Origin: Bacillota bacterium
GTDB lineage: Bacteria; Bacillota; Clostridia; Lachnospirales; Lachnospiraceae
Assembly (NCBI GenBank): GCA_023386315.1
Contig: JAEWJZ010000021.1
Coordinates: 1 to 64,000 of the forward strand
Length of the DNA stretch: 64,000 nucleotides
Reading direction: 5' to 3'
This document shows positions 9,269 to 17,909 of the stretch, one piece after another. A program made the position numbers and the translations under genes. The notes beneath the pieces were generated by a model. It was not told the origin of the DNA. It was given only the letters and a program-made list of their open reading frames with translations, and ran no database searches. The first letter of the stretch is position 1; every line of letters begins with the position of its first letter.

Positions 9269-10212
9269 GAGAAGACAGTATTGTGAAACGATTGGAGAGA
9301 ATGCCGGTACCGATACTGCCAACTATGGTAGGAGCAATTACCCTTGCTAATTTCATGAAAGGATTTGGGTATGAATGGATACGTCACATCACCTTATGGA
9401 GCGCAGCAGTTGTATGGATTTTTTATCTGGGAAAAGTGATTTTATATCCCCAGGTTTGCAAAAAAGAATATGAAAATACGATTTTAAGGTCGTTATATGC
9501 AGGATTTGCTATGATTATGATGGGGGTTGGGGCTTATGTGTACGCTTACAGTCCTGTACTTGGCAAAGGGCTGTGGGCTGCCGGTATCGTGATTCAGGCC
9601 TGCCATATTATCTGTTTTACTTATAAAAGTATCGGAAAAGGATTTGCATGGGATACGTTTATGCCAAGCTGGTTCGTTACCTACAATGGAATTATGGTCT
9701 CCACAGTGGTGGGAGGTGTCATGAACGAACCGCTGCTTGGAAAAATAATTGTTTATTACGGTATTGGGATCTATCTTGTCCTGATCCCGTTTATGGTGTA
9801 CCGTCTTGTTAAAAAGCCTGTGAATCCGGCATATTTTCACACGCAGGCTGTAGTACTTGCGCCATGCAGTCTGTGTGTAACATCTTATATAAATTATATA
9901 GATGAGATAAATATGATCCTTCTTGTTTTTTTATATGTATGTGTTCTGCTATCCTGTCTTTTTATTATTTTAAAGCTGCCGGAATTTTTTAGTTACGAAT
10001 TTTATCCCGGATATGCCGGTATGACATTCCCCATGGCGATCGGAACAGTGGCATCCGGTAAAATGGCGGGAGTATTGGGAACCATGGGATATGAGAAGGC
10101 AGGCAGTATCATTACACAGATTACAGGGCTGCAATTTTACATAACAGCTATGATTATCGGCTATGTTTTATTAAAATTTGTATCAATGCTGATAAAAAGA
10201 AAATCTGTATGA
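9265..10212 (+). CDS. TDT/TehA-SLAC1-family membrane transporter or anion channel
   Basis: A 315-residue membrane protein with about ten hydrophobic segments and the start pattern of the tellurite-resistance/dicarboxylate transporter (TDT) family (RMPVPILPTMVGAITLAN). Bacterial TehA and plant SLAC1 of this family are anion channels, and some plant members conduct nitrate. Its place inside the operon, with ATGA overlaps on both sides, suggests movement of nitrate or nitrite, in place of a NarK or NirC gene, none of which is seen here. This substrate is inferred. Confidence 0.75.
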   Translation: MREDSIVKRLERMPVPILPTMVGAITLANFMKGFGYEWIRHITLWSAAVVWIFYLGKVILYPQVCKKEYENTILRSLYAGFAMIMMGVGAYVYAYSPVLGKGLWAAGIVIQACHIICFTYKSIGKGFAWDTFMPSWFVTYNGIMVSTVVGGVMNEPLLGKIIVYYGIGIYLVLIPFMVYRLVKKPVNPAYFHTQAVVLAPCSLCVTSYINYIDEINMILLVFLYVCVLLSCLFIILKLPEFFSYEFYPGYAGMTFPMAIGTVASGKMAGVLGTMGYEKAGSIITQITGLQFYITAMIIGYVLLKFVSMLIKRKSV

Positions 10213-10814
10213 AGGTAAGTGCAGTTTTGTTAGCTGGCGGCAAAGGCAGAAGAATGAACTATCAGAATAAGGCGTTATTGAGTTTAAAAGGGAAAAATTT
10301 CCTGGAAATACTGATCAGTGAGCTGGAAGACGTTGCTGATGAAATATTGATTTCCCAGCAGACGTATAAGACGGAAGGGGCAGAAGGTTTTTCCATTGTT
10401 CATGATAATTATCCCCACTGCGGACCGTTATCCGGTATTGAAGCTGGTCTGGCCTGCTGCGAAAATGAGATTCTGATCGTAGCGGCTTGTGATATGCCTA
10501 TGTTGAAGAAAGAATTATTTACTATTTTACTTCAATACATAGAACATTATGATGCAGTCATACCATTTGTCAATGGAAAGCCGGAACCCCTCGCAGCTGT
10601 TTACCAGAAGAGAATACGAAAGAAGGTAAGAATTCAGCTGCAGCAGGGTACTTTCTGCGTTAAAAATCTGTTGGACCAGTTAAATACAAGATACGTTGAC
10701 GTAAAGGAATATGGTTTCGGTGCAGAAGAGTTTAAAAATATTAATACAGTAGAAGAATATCAAACTTTTTTAAAGGAACAGGGAGAAAAAAATGGAGAAA
10801 TTGTCATTAAGTGA
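10209..10814 (+). CDS. mobA: molybdenum cofactor guanylyltransferase MobA
   Basis: A 201-residue nucleotidyltransferase that attaches GMP to molybdopterin to make the MGD cofactor. The GTP-binding signature LLAGGKGRRM is at residues 7-16, the metal-binding DMP at about residue 97-99, and GPLSGIEAGL in between. Starts at an ATGA overlap with the transporter and overlaps moeA by 23 bases. Its presence supports a bis-MGD cofactor in the first gene of the operon. Confidence 0.92.
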   Translation: MKVSAVLLAGGKGRRMNYQNKALLSLKGKNFLEILISELEDVADEILISQQTYKTEGAEGFSIVHDNYPHCGPLSGIEAGLACCENEILIVAACDMPMLKKELFTILLQYIEHYDAVIPFVNGKPEPLAAVYQKRIRKKVRIQLQQGTFCVKNLLDQLNTRYVDVKEYGFGAEEFKNINTVEEYQTFLKEQGEKNGEIVIK

Positions 10815-11997
10815 GGCAGTGGAATGTTTATGTTCCAATTGTGAACCGGTGGTGGAAACAGAACGGATCAGTTTGTGGAATGCATCAGGGAGAGTACTTG
10901 GTGAGAATCTCATCTCTGAGATGGATCAGCCGCCGTTTCCCAGATCACCCTTAGATGGATATGCACTAAAAAGCGAAGATACAACGGGAGCTTTGGAAAA
11001 CCGGCCCGTAAAATTGAAAGTCGTTGATGAAATTATGGCAGGCTCTGTGGGAAGCCATCACGTAAAAAACGGGGAAGCCGTAAGAATTATGACAGGAGCC
11101 CCCATTCCTCCAGGCGCAGATTGTGTCATCCGCCAGGAGGATACTGATTATGGAGAAAAAGAGGTAAAAATATATAAAGAGTTAAACCAATATGATAATT
11201 ATTGTTTTAAAGGAGAAGATTTTAAGAATCAGCAGCTCCTTCTGAAAAAAGGTGTGATATTATCAGCTCCGGAAATCGGGATCATTGCCAGCTGCGGAAA
11301 ACCGGATGTTCTGGTATACAAAAAGCCTGCTGTAGCATTAATCACTACTGGCGACGAGACAATGATGCCTGGCCCTCCATTGAAACCGGGAAAAATATAT
11401 GATTCCAATATGTTTACATTGGGATGCCGGTTAAAAGAATTAGGGGTTGTACCGCAATGCATGATGCATGTAGACGATCACACGGACAGGATGGTTTGTG
11501 CTATACAGGAGATCAGTGCCTATACGGATTTAATTATTACCACCGGGGGTGTTTCGGTAGGAAAAAAAGATATTATGCATGAAGTATTCAGACGGGCAGG
11601 CGTAAAAACGTTATTCTGGAAGGTTTCCGTAAAACCCGGTACACCTACTTTATGCGGTAAATATAATAACACACTGATTATCTGTCTTTCCGGTAATCCA
11701 TTTGCTGCTTTAACAAATATGGAACTGTTGGTCAAGCCGGTTCTCTCTAAAATGCTGCATAATAGAGATTTGGAACCGGACCGGAAAACCGTACCGATTG
11801 ATAAGGGATTTGAAAAAGGAAGCCGTGTGACACGTTATGTAAGAGGGTACTTAAATAATGGCAAAGTAACCATCCCGACAAATAAACATTCGTCCGGTAT
11901 TTTAAGTTCCATGGCCGGCTGCAATTGTCTGATAGAAATACCGGCAGGAAATTACGGAGTTCACAAAGGAGATCAGGTATGTGTGATACCAATGTAA
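10792..11997 (+). CDS. moeA: molybdopterin molybdenumtransferase MoeA
   Basis: A 401-residue protein of normal MoeA length that inserts molybdate into adenylylated molybdopterin. Recognisable segments are PPFPRSPLDGYAL near residue 45, VRIMTGAPIPPGAD near 100, the MoCF-biosynthesis domain with TGDE near residue 187 and TTGGVSVGKKD near 250, and a C-terminal beta domain. The ATG lies in AAAATGGAG inside the end of mobA; mobB begins 19 bases before the stop. Confidence 0.94.
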   Translation: MEKLSLSEAVECLCSNCEPVVETERISLWNASGRVLGENLISEMDQPPFPRSPLDGYALKSEDTTGALENRPVKLKVVDEIMAGSVGSHHVKNGEAVRIMTGAPIPPGADCVIRQEDTDYGEKEVKIYKELNQYDNYCFKGEDFKNQQLLLKKGVILSAPEIGIIASCGKPDVLVYKKPAVALITTGDETMMPGPPLKPGKIYDSNMFTLGCRLKELGVVPQCMMHVDDHTDRMVCAIQEISAYTDLIITTGGVSVGKKDIMHEVFRRAGVKTLFWKVSVKPGTPTLCGKYNNTLIICLSGNPFAALTNMELLVKPVLSKMLHNRDLEPDRKTVPIDKGFEKGSRVTRYVRGYLNNGKVTIPTNKHSSGILSSMAGCNCLIEIPAGNYGVHKGDQVCVIPM

Positions 11998-12512
11998 GCG
12001 AGAATGTGGTTTGCATTTGCGGTGTCAAGAATTCCGGGAAGACAACGTATATGAAACGTCTGATCAGAGAATTCACAGAACTTGGTTATAAGGTCGCCGC
12101 GATTAAACATGACGGACATGATTTTCAGAGTGATACGCCAGGAACAGACAGCTTTCAATATCAGGAAGCAGGAGCTTACGGAACTGCGGTATACTCCGGA
12201 TACCGGTTGATGCTGATGAAAGAGATGGCTGACGTACCCCTTGGGAACATAATCTCTTTTTATAAGGAGGCAGATATCATACTGGTAGAAGGCCTCAAAA
12301 ACAGTTCCTATCCTAAAATTGAACTGGTTAGAAAAGATATTTCCACCGTACCCGTTTCCAATCCACAAGGGCGTTTTCTAATCGTTACAGATGCAGACCT
12401 TTCCGATCAGTATGGAGAGGTCAGAGGCTTTGAACAGATACATGAAGCAGTTCAGATGATTCAACGATATACCCCTAAAAAAATTTCCAATCTCATTCAT
12501 AATTCGTATTAG
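11979..12512 (+). CDS. mobB: molybdopterin-guanine dinucleotide biosynthesis protein MobB
   Basis: A 177-residue P-loop GTPase. Walker A is GVKNSGKTT near residue 13, followed by the family pattern KVAAIKHDGHDF and DTPGTDSFQYQEAGA. MobB assists MobA in MGD synthesis. The ATG is chosen because AAAGGAG lies seven bases upstream; an in-frame start 18 codons earlier would sit deeper in moeA. Last gene of the operon; no strong terminator follows before the next gene. Confidence 0.9.
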   Translation: MCDTNVSENVVCICGVKNSGKTTYMKRLIREFTELGYKVAAIKHDGHDFQSDTPGTDSFQYQEAGAYGTAVYSGYRLMLMKEMADVPLGNIISFYKEADIILVEGLKNSSYPKIELVRKDISTVPVSNPQGRFLIVTDADLSDQYGEVRGFEQIHEAVQMIQRYTPKKISNLIHNSY

Positions 12513-12576
12513 TTCCGCATAAGATATAAATAGTAAGGTTATGAAAACTAAACGAACCAAAGGAGAGGATATAGCT

Positions 12577-13236
12577 ATGGCTGAGATACATTACTTAATA
12601 TCGGATGCATCAAAGAAAGTTGATGTAGAATCCCATGTCCTTAGATACTGGGAGGACGAGCTGGAGTTAAACATTCCCAGAAATGAGATGGGACACCGGT
12701 ATTACACCGAAGCACACATCCGTTTATTCAAGCAGATCAAGGACTTAAAGGAAAAGGGATATCAGTTAAAAGCCATTAAGACAGCGCTTGAAAAAGTCAT
12801 TGGGGACGGAAGGGATCCGGTTATACCTGATGAGTTATTGGAGGGGCAGATGACCCAGGAGTTAAAAGACAGTGGACTGGCCGGAGAAGACGGCGAGTCA
12901 GGCCTGGAAGTACATAACACAGCACAGGTCTCTATTGCGCAGGGAAAGATGGAACAGTTTCAGGAAATCATGAATCACATCATTGGACGTGCTTTGGAGT
13001 TGAATAATGAGCAGTTGAGCCAGGATGTAAGCAGTCTGGTCAATGACAAGGTCATTAAGGAAATGGAATACTTAATGAACTTAAAAGAGGAAAAAGAAGA
13101 AGAGCGCTACAAACAGTTGGACGAGCTGTTACGTACCTATCAAAAGGACAACAAAGGCCGTGCAGAAGCAGCAGCATCCAAAATCCCCTTCTTTAACCGC
13201 AAAAAAAAATTTGGTCGAAACGGAAAAAAGTTATAA
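12577..13236 (+). CDS. MerR-like helix-turn-helix protein with coiled-coil C-terminus
   Basis: A 219-residue protein. Residues 5-70 are a MerR-type winged helix (VESHVLRYWEDELEL, HRYYTEAHIRLFKQI, KEKGYQLKAIK). The remainder is acidic and heptad-like (EKEEERYKQLDELLRTYQ), ending in a basic tail (NRKKKFGRNGKKL). No ligand-binding domain is recognised. The ATG follows AAAGGAGAGG; an upstream in-frame ATG lacks a ribosome site. Known relatives are common in Lachnospiraceae but have no assigned role that I can name. Confidence 0.8.
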   Translation: MAEIHYLISDASKKVDVESHVLRYWEDELELNIPRNEMGHRYYTEAHIRLFKQIKDLKEKGYQLKAIKTALEKVIGDGRDPVIPDELLEGQMTQELKDSGLAGEDGESGLEVHNTAQVSIAQGKMEQFQEIMNHIIGRALELNNEQLSQDVSSLVNDKVIKEMEYLMNLKEEKEEERYKQLDELLRTYQKDNKGRAEAAASKIPFFNRKKKFGRNGKKL

Positions 13237-13281
13237 CATTCTCTCACTTTCAGATAAAAAGAGCCGGGAAACTGCTCAGGC

Positions 13282-13327
13282 AAAAAATCCGCAGCTGCCA
13301 CTGAAAGTGTAAACTGCGGATTTTTTT
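13282..13327. terminator. bidirectional terminator between convergent genes
   Basis: AAATCCGCAG (arm 13285-13294) pairs with CTGCGGATTT (13314-13323), flanked by an A-run on the left and a T-run on the right. It can serve the MerR-like gene on the plus strand and the amidotransferase on the minus strand. Confidence 0.85.
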
Positions 13328-13341
13328 GAACGTCTTAATTC

Positions 13342-14049
13342 TCAGCAGGCTCCTACAAATCTCTTAAAAAGCCGTAACGCTTCCCCGCTGTTTTCCCAAA
13401 GATATTCCGGATGCCACTGGACTCCCACAAAGAAGGGATAACCCGGCATTTCCAGCGCCTCAATCAAATGATCCGGAGAGTAAGCTGATGCAATCAGCCC
13501 CTCCCCCAAATCCTTCACAGCCTGATGGTGCATGCTGTTAACTCGTAGTGTATCCATACCGGCTATCTCATGCAGCAGCGTACCCTGCGTCAGTAAAACC
13601 GTATGGCTGGGCATATGATAGGCAAATGGCTGGCTATGTGCAATAGGAAAATCCGGTTTTGTCATAGAAAAGATATCCTGCCAGATCGTCCCGCCCATGG
13701 CAATATTTAACACCTGAATACCTCTGCAAATCCCAAGAACCGGCTTCCTTTTCTCCAGTATAAAGGGCAGCAATCCAATCTCCATCCCATCCCTTGCCTC
13801 CGATACATTACCGCAGTGCACCTGTGTTTCCTCACCGAAGAGAAACGGATGAACATCCGGTCCTCCAGTAAACAAAAATCCGTCCAGTTCATCAGCCAGC
13901 TGTCTCAACTCATCATTATCAGCTTCTAATGGCAAAACAACAGGAATCGCACCCGCCGCTTTTAAAGCCCGTAAGTAGGTAGGTCTCATCTTAATATCAT
14001 TGTTATCCGTATCGTGGGCAGGCGTCAATCCTATCAGCGGTTTTTTCAT
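13342..14049 (-). CDS. class I glutamine amidotransferase-like hydrolase (peptidase C26, PuuD-like)
   Basis: A 235-residue gamma-glutamyl hydrolase of the C26 family. The nucleophile is C108 in GICRGIQVLN and the His/Glu pair lies in QWHPEYLW (about 212-215); an oxyanion segment FTGGPDVHP is near residue 60. PuuD relatives split gamma-glutamyl-GABA in polyamine breakdown, but no other polyamine genes are adjacent here, so the substrate is open. AAGGAAG precedes the ATG. Confidence 0.85.
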   Translation of the reverse strand: MKKPLIGLTPAHDTDNNDIKMRPTYLRALKAAGAIPVVLPLEADNDELRQLADELDGFLFTGGPDVHPFLFGEETQVHCGNVSEARDGMEIGLLPFILEKRKPVLGICRGIQVLNIAMGGTIWQDIFSMTKPDFPIAHSQPFAYHMPSHTVLLTQGTLLHEIAGMDTLRVNSMHHQAVKDLGEGLIASAYSPDHLIEALEMPGYPFFVGVQWHPEYLWENSGEALRLFKRFVGAC

Positions 14050-14103
14050 ATAGACTTCCTTTCAGAAATAACATGAGTGATAATAAAAAGATATGGGAAT
14101 CAA

Positions 14104-14136
14104 TAACAAAATGCCCCTCCCTTACGGAAGAGGCAT
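14104..14136 (-). terminator. terminator of the small ferredoxin gene
   Basis: On the minus strand ATGCCTCTTCC and GGGAGGGGCAT pair around GTAA with two G-U pairs, followed by TTTTGTT. It lies just downstream of the ferredoxin stop codon. Confidence 0.75.
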
Positions 14137-14151
14137 ATATGTATTCAATAA

Positions 14152-14322
14152 TTATGCTTCAGAAATAGCTCCTGTTGGGCATACACCTTCACATGCGCCG
14201 CAGTCGATGCAAGCATCTGCATCAATAACGTACTGAGAATCACCCTGGCTGATAGCGCTTACTGGGCATTCGCCTTCGCATGAACCACAACTTACACAAG
14301 CGTCACTAATAACACGTGCCAT
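14152..14322 (-). CDS. 2[4Fe-4S] ferredoxin
   Basis: A 56-residue clostridial-type ferredoxin, read by hand. It begins MARVISDACVSCG and has two cluster motifs, CVSCGSCEGECP and CIDCGACEGVCP, each followed by the usual SAI or TGAI turn. It is a low-potential electron carrier for fermentation and other ferredoxin-dependent enzymes. AGGAGGT lies eight bases before the ATG. It has its own promoter and terminator, so it is probably transcribed separately from the pyruvate formate-lyase operon just upstream. Confidence 0.96.
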   Translation of the reverse strand: MARVISDACVSCGSCEGECPVSAISQGDSQYVIDADACIDCGACEGVCPTGAISEA

Positions 14323-14359
14323 GATAAATAACCTCCTTATATTCTATACATTTTTCTAT

Positions 14360-14388
14360 ATTTTATACTATTAATAAAATTTAATCAA
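14360..14388 (-). promoter_or_regulatory. promoter of the ferredoxin gene
   Basis: On the minus strand TTGATT (14388-14383) and TAAAAT (14365-14360) are 17 bases apart, about 38 bases before the ferredoxin start codon. Confidence 0.65.
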
Positions 14389-14417
14389 GTAGAAATTGTA
14401 ACAATTAATGTTTAATT

Positions 14418-15185
14418 TTAGGAGCAATAGGGATCCGGTGCACCATTGCGTGAATCCTTAATTCCGGTAAGGATTATCTTCTTGGCAGATATGGCATCTT
14501 CCTTTGATAAAGGGGGTACTCCCTTTAGCGGATAATCCATGCCCATACTTTCATATTTCACTTTTCCCATATCGTGATAGGGAAGAACATCAAGGGCTTT
14601 CACGTTTTTCAACTGACCGATAAAACGCCCGAGATGGTATAAATCCGGTGCTTCGTCTGTGATTCCGGGCACCACCACATGACGGATCCAGACAGGAATT
14701 TCTTTTTCATCAAGATAGCGTGCAAAATCCAGAATATCTGCATTGGAATGACCAGTTAAGGGCTTGTGTCTGATATCATTAATCTGCTTGATATCCAGCA
14801 TCACCAGGCTGGTAGAAGCAAGAAGACGGTCCATTTTCTTTAAATATTCTTCATTGTTTCTGTTAAAAGTCACTCCAGAGGTATCCAGACAGGTATGAAT
14901 ATCCTTTTTTCCTGCGGCTTCAAACAGCTCGGTAAGAAAATCCAGCTGCAAAAGCGGCTCACCGCCTGTGGCTGTGATACCTCCGCCCCGGTAAAAATGC
15001 CGGGACGACTCAAACTGCTTTAATATTTCCTCGACTGTCATCAGACTGCCGCCCGCCAGTTCCCAGGTGTCCGGGTTGTGGCAGTACTGGCAGCGCATGG
15101 GGCAGCCCTGGAAAAATACCACCATGCGCACGCCTGGACCGTCGACGGTACCAAAACTTTCAATGGAATGGATACGTCCTGTCAT
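14418..15185 (-). CDS. pflA: pyruvate formate-lyase activating enzyme
   Basis: A 255-residue radical SAM enzyme that uses S-adenosylmethionine to make the glycyl radical on pyruvate formate-lyase. The cluster motif CPMRCQYC gives C28, C32 and C35, preceded by IESFGTVDGPGVR and followed by GGGITATGGEPLLQ, all typical of PflA. Fourth gene of the split pfl set on this strand, 26 bases after the glycyl-radical domain gene. Its substrate here should be the separate radical domain rather than the catalytic chain. Confidence 0.95.
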   Translation of the reverse strand: MTGRIHSIESFGTVDGPGVRMVVFFQGCPMRCQYCHNPDTWELAGGSLMTVEEILKQFESSRHFYRGGGITATGGEPLLQLDFLTELFEAAGKKDIHTCLDTSGVTFNRNNEEYLKKMDRLLASTSLVMLDIKQINDIRHKPLTGHSNADILDFARYLDEKEIPVWIRHVVVPGITDEAPDLYHLGRFIGQLKNVKALDVLPYHDMGKVKYESMGMDYPLKGVPPLSKEDAISAKKIILTGIKDSRNGAPDPYCS

Positions 15186-15211
15186 AAGTGCTTCGCCTTC
15201 TTTTCTGATTG

Positions 15212-15457
15212 TTACATATTGCTGTGGAATGTACGGGAGATAACCTCATCCTGCTGTTCTTTTGTCAGTTTGATAAAGTTAACTGCATAACCGGATACAC
15301 GAACGGTCAGCTGAGGATAATTCTCCGGATGCTTTTGTGCATCAAGAAGAGTATCCTTTGTAAAGACATTGACATTTAAGTGATGTCCGCCTTCTTCCAC
15401 ATAGCCATCTAATAAGTTCACGAGATTGTCGATTTGAGATTCACTGATATTTGCCAT
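15212..15457 (-). CDS. free-standing glycyl-radical domain of pyruvate formate-lyase (GrcA-like)
   Basis: An 81-residue protein equal to the C-terminal domain of ordinary pyruvate formate-lyase. It has [26 protein letters not shown] and the radical motif RVSGYAVNF with G56 as the radical site, ending [10 protein letters not shown]. coli GrcA (YfiD) is a similar spare part for damaged PflB, but here the catalytic chain lacks its own copy, so this protein should be essential for activity. AGGAGG lies seven bases before the ATG. A stop codon and a ribosome site separate it from the gene before it, so it is not a frameshift product. Confidence 0.93.
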   Translation of the reverse strand: MANISESQIDNLVNLLDGYVEEGGHHLNVNVFTKDTLLDAQKHPENYPQLTVRVSGYAVNFIKLTKEQQDEVISRTFHSNM

Positions 15458-15505
15458 TGTATTATCCTCCTTATGTGTTTTCGTTCATTTGGTATTCCTG
15501 ACTGT

Positions 15506-15742
15506 TTATTGGTCGTCCTCTTCACGGTCCATGCCCTCAAACAGGGTAGGAACGCGGCAGGCTACATCGCCTTCTGCACAGTCAAGAGAATTGGTAGTCG
15601 TAATTGTTTTCGCCATAGTCTTATGGGCATTTACGGTACCGTCCTCAGCTACACGGATGTTCATATGACCGCCGTTGTTGGTCATAAATGAATCCAGCAT
15701 TGAGACAATATCATCAATTTGTTTTTCATTTGGATCTGCCAT
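15506..15742 (-). CDS. degenerate glycyl-radical-domain-like small protein
   Basis: A 78-residue protein between the catalytic chain and the radical domain. Its first half, ADPNEKQIDDIVSMLDSF then GGHMNIRV, lines up with the start of the radical domain ([16 protein letters not shown] then GGHHLNVNV). The second half is different: no RVSGY motif is present and it instead carries C55 and C62 and an acidic end (MDREEDDQ). It therefore looks like a duplicated radical domain whose C-terminal part has been replaced. The ATG is preceded by AAGGAG with eight bases spacing; it begins 12 bases after the catalytic chain stops. Function unknown; a structural or protective subunit is one possibility. Confidence 0.8.
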   Translation of the reverse strand: MADPNEKQIDDIVSMLDSFMTNNGGHMNIRVAEDGTVNAHKTMAKTITTTNSLDCAEGDVACRVPTLFEGMDREEDDQ

Positions 15743-15754
15743 AACAGCCACTCC

Positions 15755-17815
15755 TTACTTCTGGTCCTCGCCTAAAGCCAGTTCAAGATCCACTTCCAGA
15801 TCTCCGGTGAAGATCTTATCCTCTTTGCCAAGAGCTCCTGGTACGATTGAGAAGGTATTGGAGATACCATCCTGAGCATCCTTAAATGGAAGCTTGGCCA
15901 CTGATGCCAGAGATGCTACAGCACCATGAGTATCCCTTCTGTGCATTGGGTTTGCACCTGGAGCAAATGCTTCTCCCTTCTTACGTCCGTCAGGAGTTGC
16001 TCCTGTGTTCTTACCATATACTACGTTGGAAGTAATTGTCAAGATGGAAGTTGTAGCAATTCCTCCGCGGTAAGTATGATTTGACTTCACAAAGTTCATG
16101 AAGGTGTGTACCAGATCACTTGCAATCTGATCCACGCGGTCGTCATTGTTTCCGTATTTCGGGAAATCTCCCTCAATTTCATAATCCACAACGATACCAT
16201 TCTCATCACGGATTGCTTTCACCTTGGCGTATTTAATAGCAGAAAGTGAGTCAGCCACAACGGAAAGGCCAGCAATTCCGGTTGCAAACCAACGGGTTAC
16301 TTTTTTATCATGAAGAGCCATCTGAATGCGCTCATAACTGTATCTGTCATGCATATAGTGAATGATGTTTAAAGCATTTACATAGACATTTGCAAGCCAC
16401 TGCATCATATCCTTATAAGCATCCATCACTTCATCATAATCTAAATACTCAGAAGTAACAGGACGGTATTTAGGGCCTATCTGTTTTTTTGTGATTTCGT
16501 CCACGCCGCCGTTGATGGCATATAGAAGACATTTAGCCAGGTTGGCGCGTGCTCCGAATAACTGCATTTCTTTTCCTACTCTCATGGAAGACACACAGCA
16601 GGCAATGGCATAGTCATCACCGTGTGTAACTCTCATTAAATCATCATTCTCATACTGAATAGAAGAGGATGCGATAGAGGTCTTTGCACAGAAACGCTTA
16701 AAGTTACCTGGAAGCTTTGTAGACCATAAAACCGTTAAATTAGGTTCTGGTGCAGTGCCTAAGTTCTGAAGTGTATGAAGATAACGGTAGGACATCTTTG
16801 TTACCAGATGGCGTCCGTCAATTCCCACACCGCCGATGGATTCTGTTACCCAGGTAGGATCACCGGAGAAAAGCTCGTTGTATTCCGGTGTACGTGCAAA
16901 CTTCACAAGACGAAGCTTCATAATAAAGTGGTCCACAAATTCCTGAACCTCTTCTTCTGTGAAAGTTCCCTCCGCTAAGTCCCTCTGAGCATAAATATCA
17001 ATGAAAGTAGATGTACGTCCAAGGGACATGGCAGCACCGTTCTGTTCCTTTACTGCAGCTAAGTAAGCCAGGTAAGTCCACTGAATGGCTTCCTTCACAT
17101 TCATGGCAGGCTTTGAAATATCAAATCCATAAATAGAACCAAGTTTCTTTAATTCCTTTAAAGCACGGAGCTGCTCAGACAGCTCTTCTCTGTCACGGAT
17201 TACATCGGAATACATGGTAGTACGGGTTGTATTCTTTTGTTCTTCCTTATCTTCAATCAGACGGTCGATTCCGTAAAGAGCAACTCTGCGGTAATCACCG
17301 ATAATACGTCCGCGGCCATAAGCATCCGGAAGTCCGGTAATGATGTGGCTGGAGCGGCAGTTACGCATTTCTTCCGTATAAGCATCAAAAACGCCCGCAT
17401 TATGTGTCTTTCTATGAATATTGAAAAATTCCTTTACTTCCGGATCAATGGTATATCCATTGTCTGCACAGGCTTTTTCTGCCATTCTGATGCCGCCGTA
17501 AGGCTGCAGGGAACGCTTAAAAGGCTTATCTGTCTGAAATCCAACAATTGTTTCTTTGTCCTTGTCTAAATATCCAGGGCCATGAGAGATAATCGTGGAA
17601 ACGAGCTTTGTATCCATATCCAGAACGCCGCCGGCTTCCCGCTCCTTTTTGCTTAATTCCATAACCTGTGCCCACAGTTCCTCAGTTTTCTTTGTCGGTC
17701 CTGCAAGGAAAGTATCATCCCCATCGTAAGGGGTATAGTTCTTCTGAATAAAGTCTCTGACGTTAATCTCATGTTCCCATATACCGTTGTTAAAAGCTCT
17801 CCATTCCGGTCTCAT
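15755..17815 (-). CDS. pflB: pyruvate formate-lyase catalytic chain lacking the glycyl-radical domain
   Basis: A 686-residue protein that converts pyruvate and CoA to acetyl-CoA and formate. It is colinear with PflB from the start through [12 protein letters not shown] and holds the active-site pair C406-C407 in [11 protein letters not shown]. PflB is normally about 750-760 residues and ends with RVSGYAV; this chain stops after ELALGEDQK, exactly where the radical domain should begin. That domain is encoded two genes downstream. AGGAGGT-like TGGAGGT precedes the ATG. A strong promoter and an inverted repeat lie upstream. Activity would need assembly with the separate domain. Confidence 0.95.
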   Translation of the reverse strand: MRPEWRAFNNGIWEHEINVRDFIQKNYTPYDGDDTFLAGPTKKTEELWAQVMELSKKEREAGGVLDMDTKLVSTIISHGPGYLDKDKETIVGFQTDKPFKRSLQPYGGIRMAEKACADNGYTIDPEVKEFFNIHRKTHNAGVFDAYTEEMRNCRSSHIITGLPDAYGRGRIIGDYRRVALYGIDRLIEDKEEQKNTTRTTMYSDVIRDREELSEQLRALKELKKLGSIYGFDISKPAMNVKEAIQWTYLAYLAAVKEQNGAAMSLGRTSTFIDIYAQRDLAEGTFTEEEVQEFVDHFIMKLRLVKFARTPEYNELFSGDPTWVTESIGGVGIDGRHLVTKMSYRYLHTLQNLGTAPEPNLTVLWSTKLPGNFKRFCAKTSIASSSIQYENDDLMRVTHGDDYAIACCVSSMRVGKEMQLFGARANLAKCLLYAINGGVDEITKKQIGPKYRPVTSEYLDYDEVMDAYKDMMQWLANVYVNALNIIHYMHDRYSYERIQMALHDKKVTRWFATGIAGLSVVADSLSAIKYAKVKAIRDENGIVVDYEIEGDFPKYGNNDDRVDQIASDLVHTFMNFVKSNHTYRGGIATTSILTITSNVVYGKNTGATPDGRKKGEAFAPGANPMHRRDTHGAVASLASVAKLPFKDAQDGISNTFSIVPGALGKEDKIFTGDLEVDLELALGEDQK

Positions 17816-17873
17816 TTGTTTGTACCTCCATAAAAAATCTTTATAATAAGTATCAATAATAAATAAGTGTCAT

Positions 17874-17900
17874 CAAAGGTTATAATTCCTAGGACCTTTG
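17874..17900. repeat. inverted repeat at the start of the pfl transcript
   Basis: CAAAGGT (17874-17880) and ACCTTTG (17894-17900) are perfect inverted arms with a 13-base spacer. They begin within a few bases of the predicted transcription start of the pfl operon, so they may be an operator or a 5' mRNA hairpin. Confidence 0.5.
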
Positions 17901-17909
17901 TATGAATAC

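Noticed and set aside
15506..15755. The split pfl as a sequencing frameshift or pseudogene
   Set aside because: The pieces are separated by stop codons, intergenic bases and good ribosome sites, and the middle protein does not continue the PflB sequence; restoring a single frame is not possible with one or two base changes.
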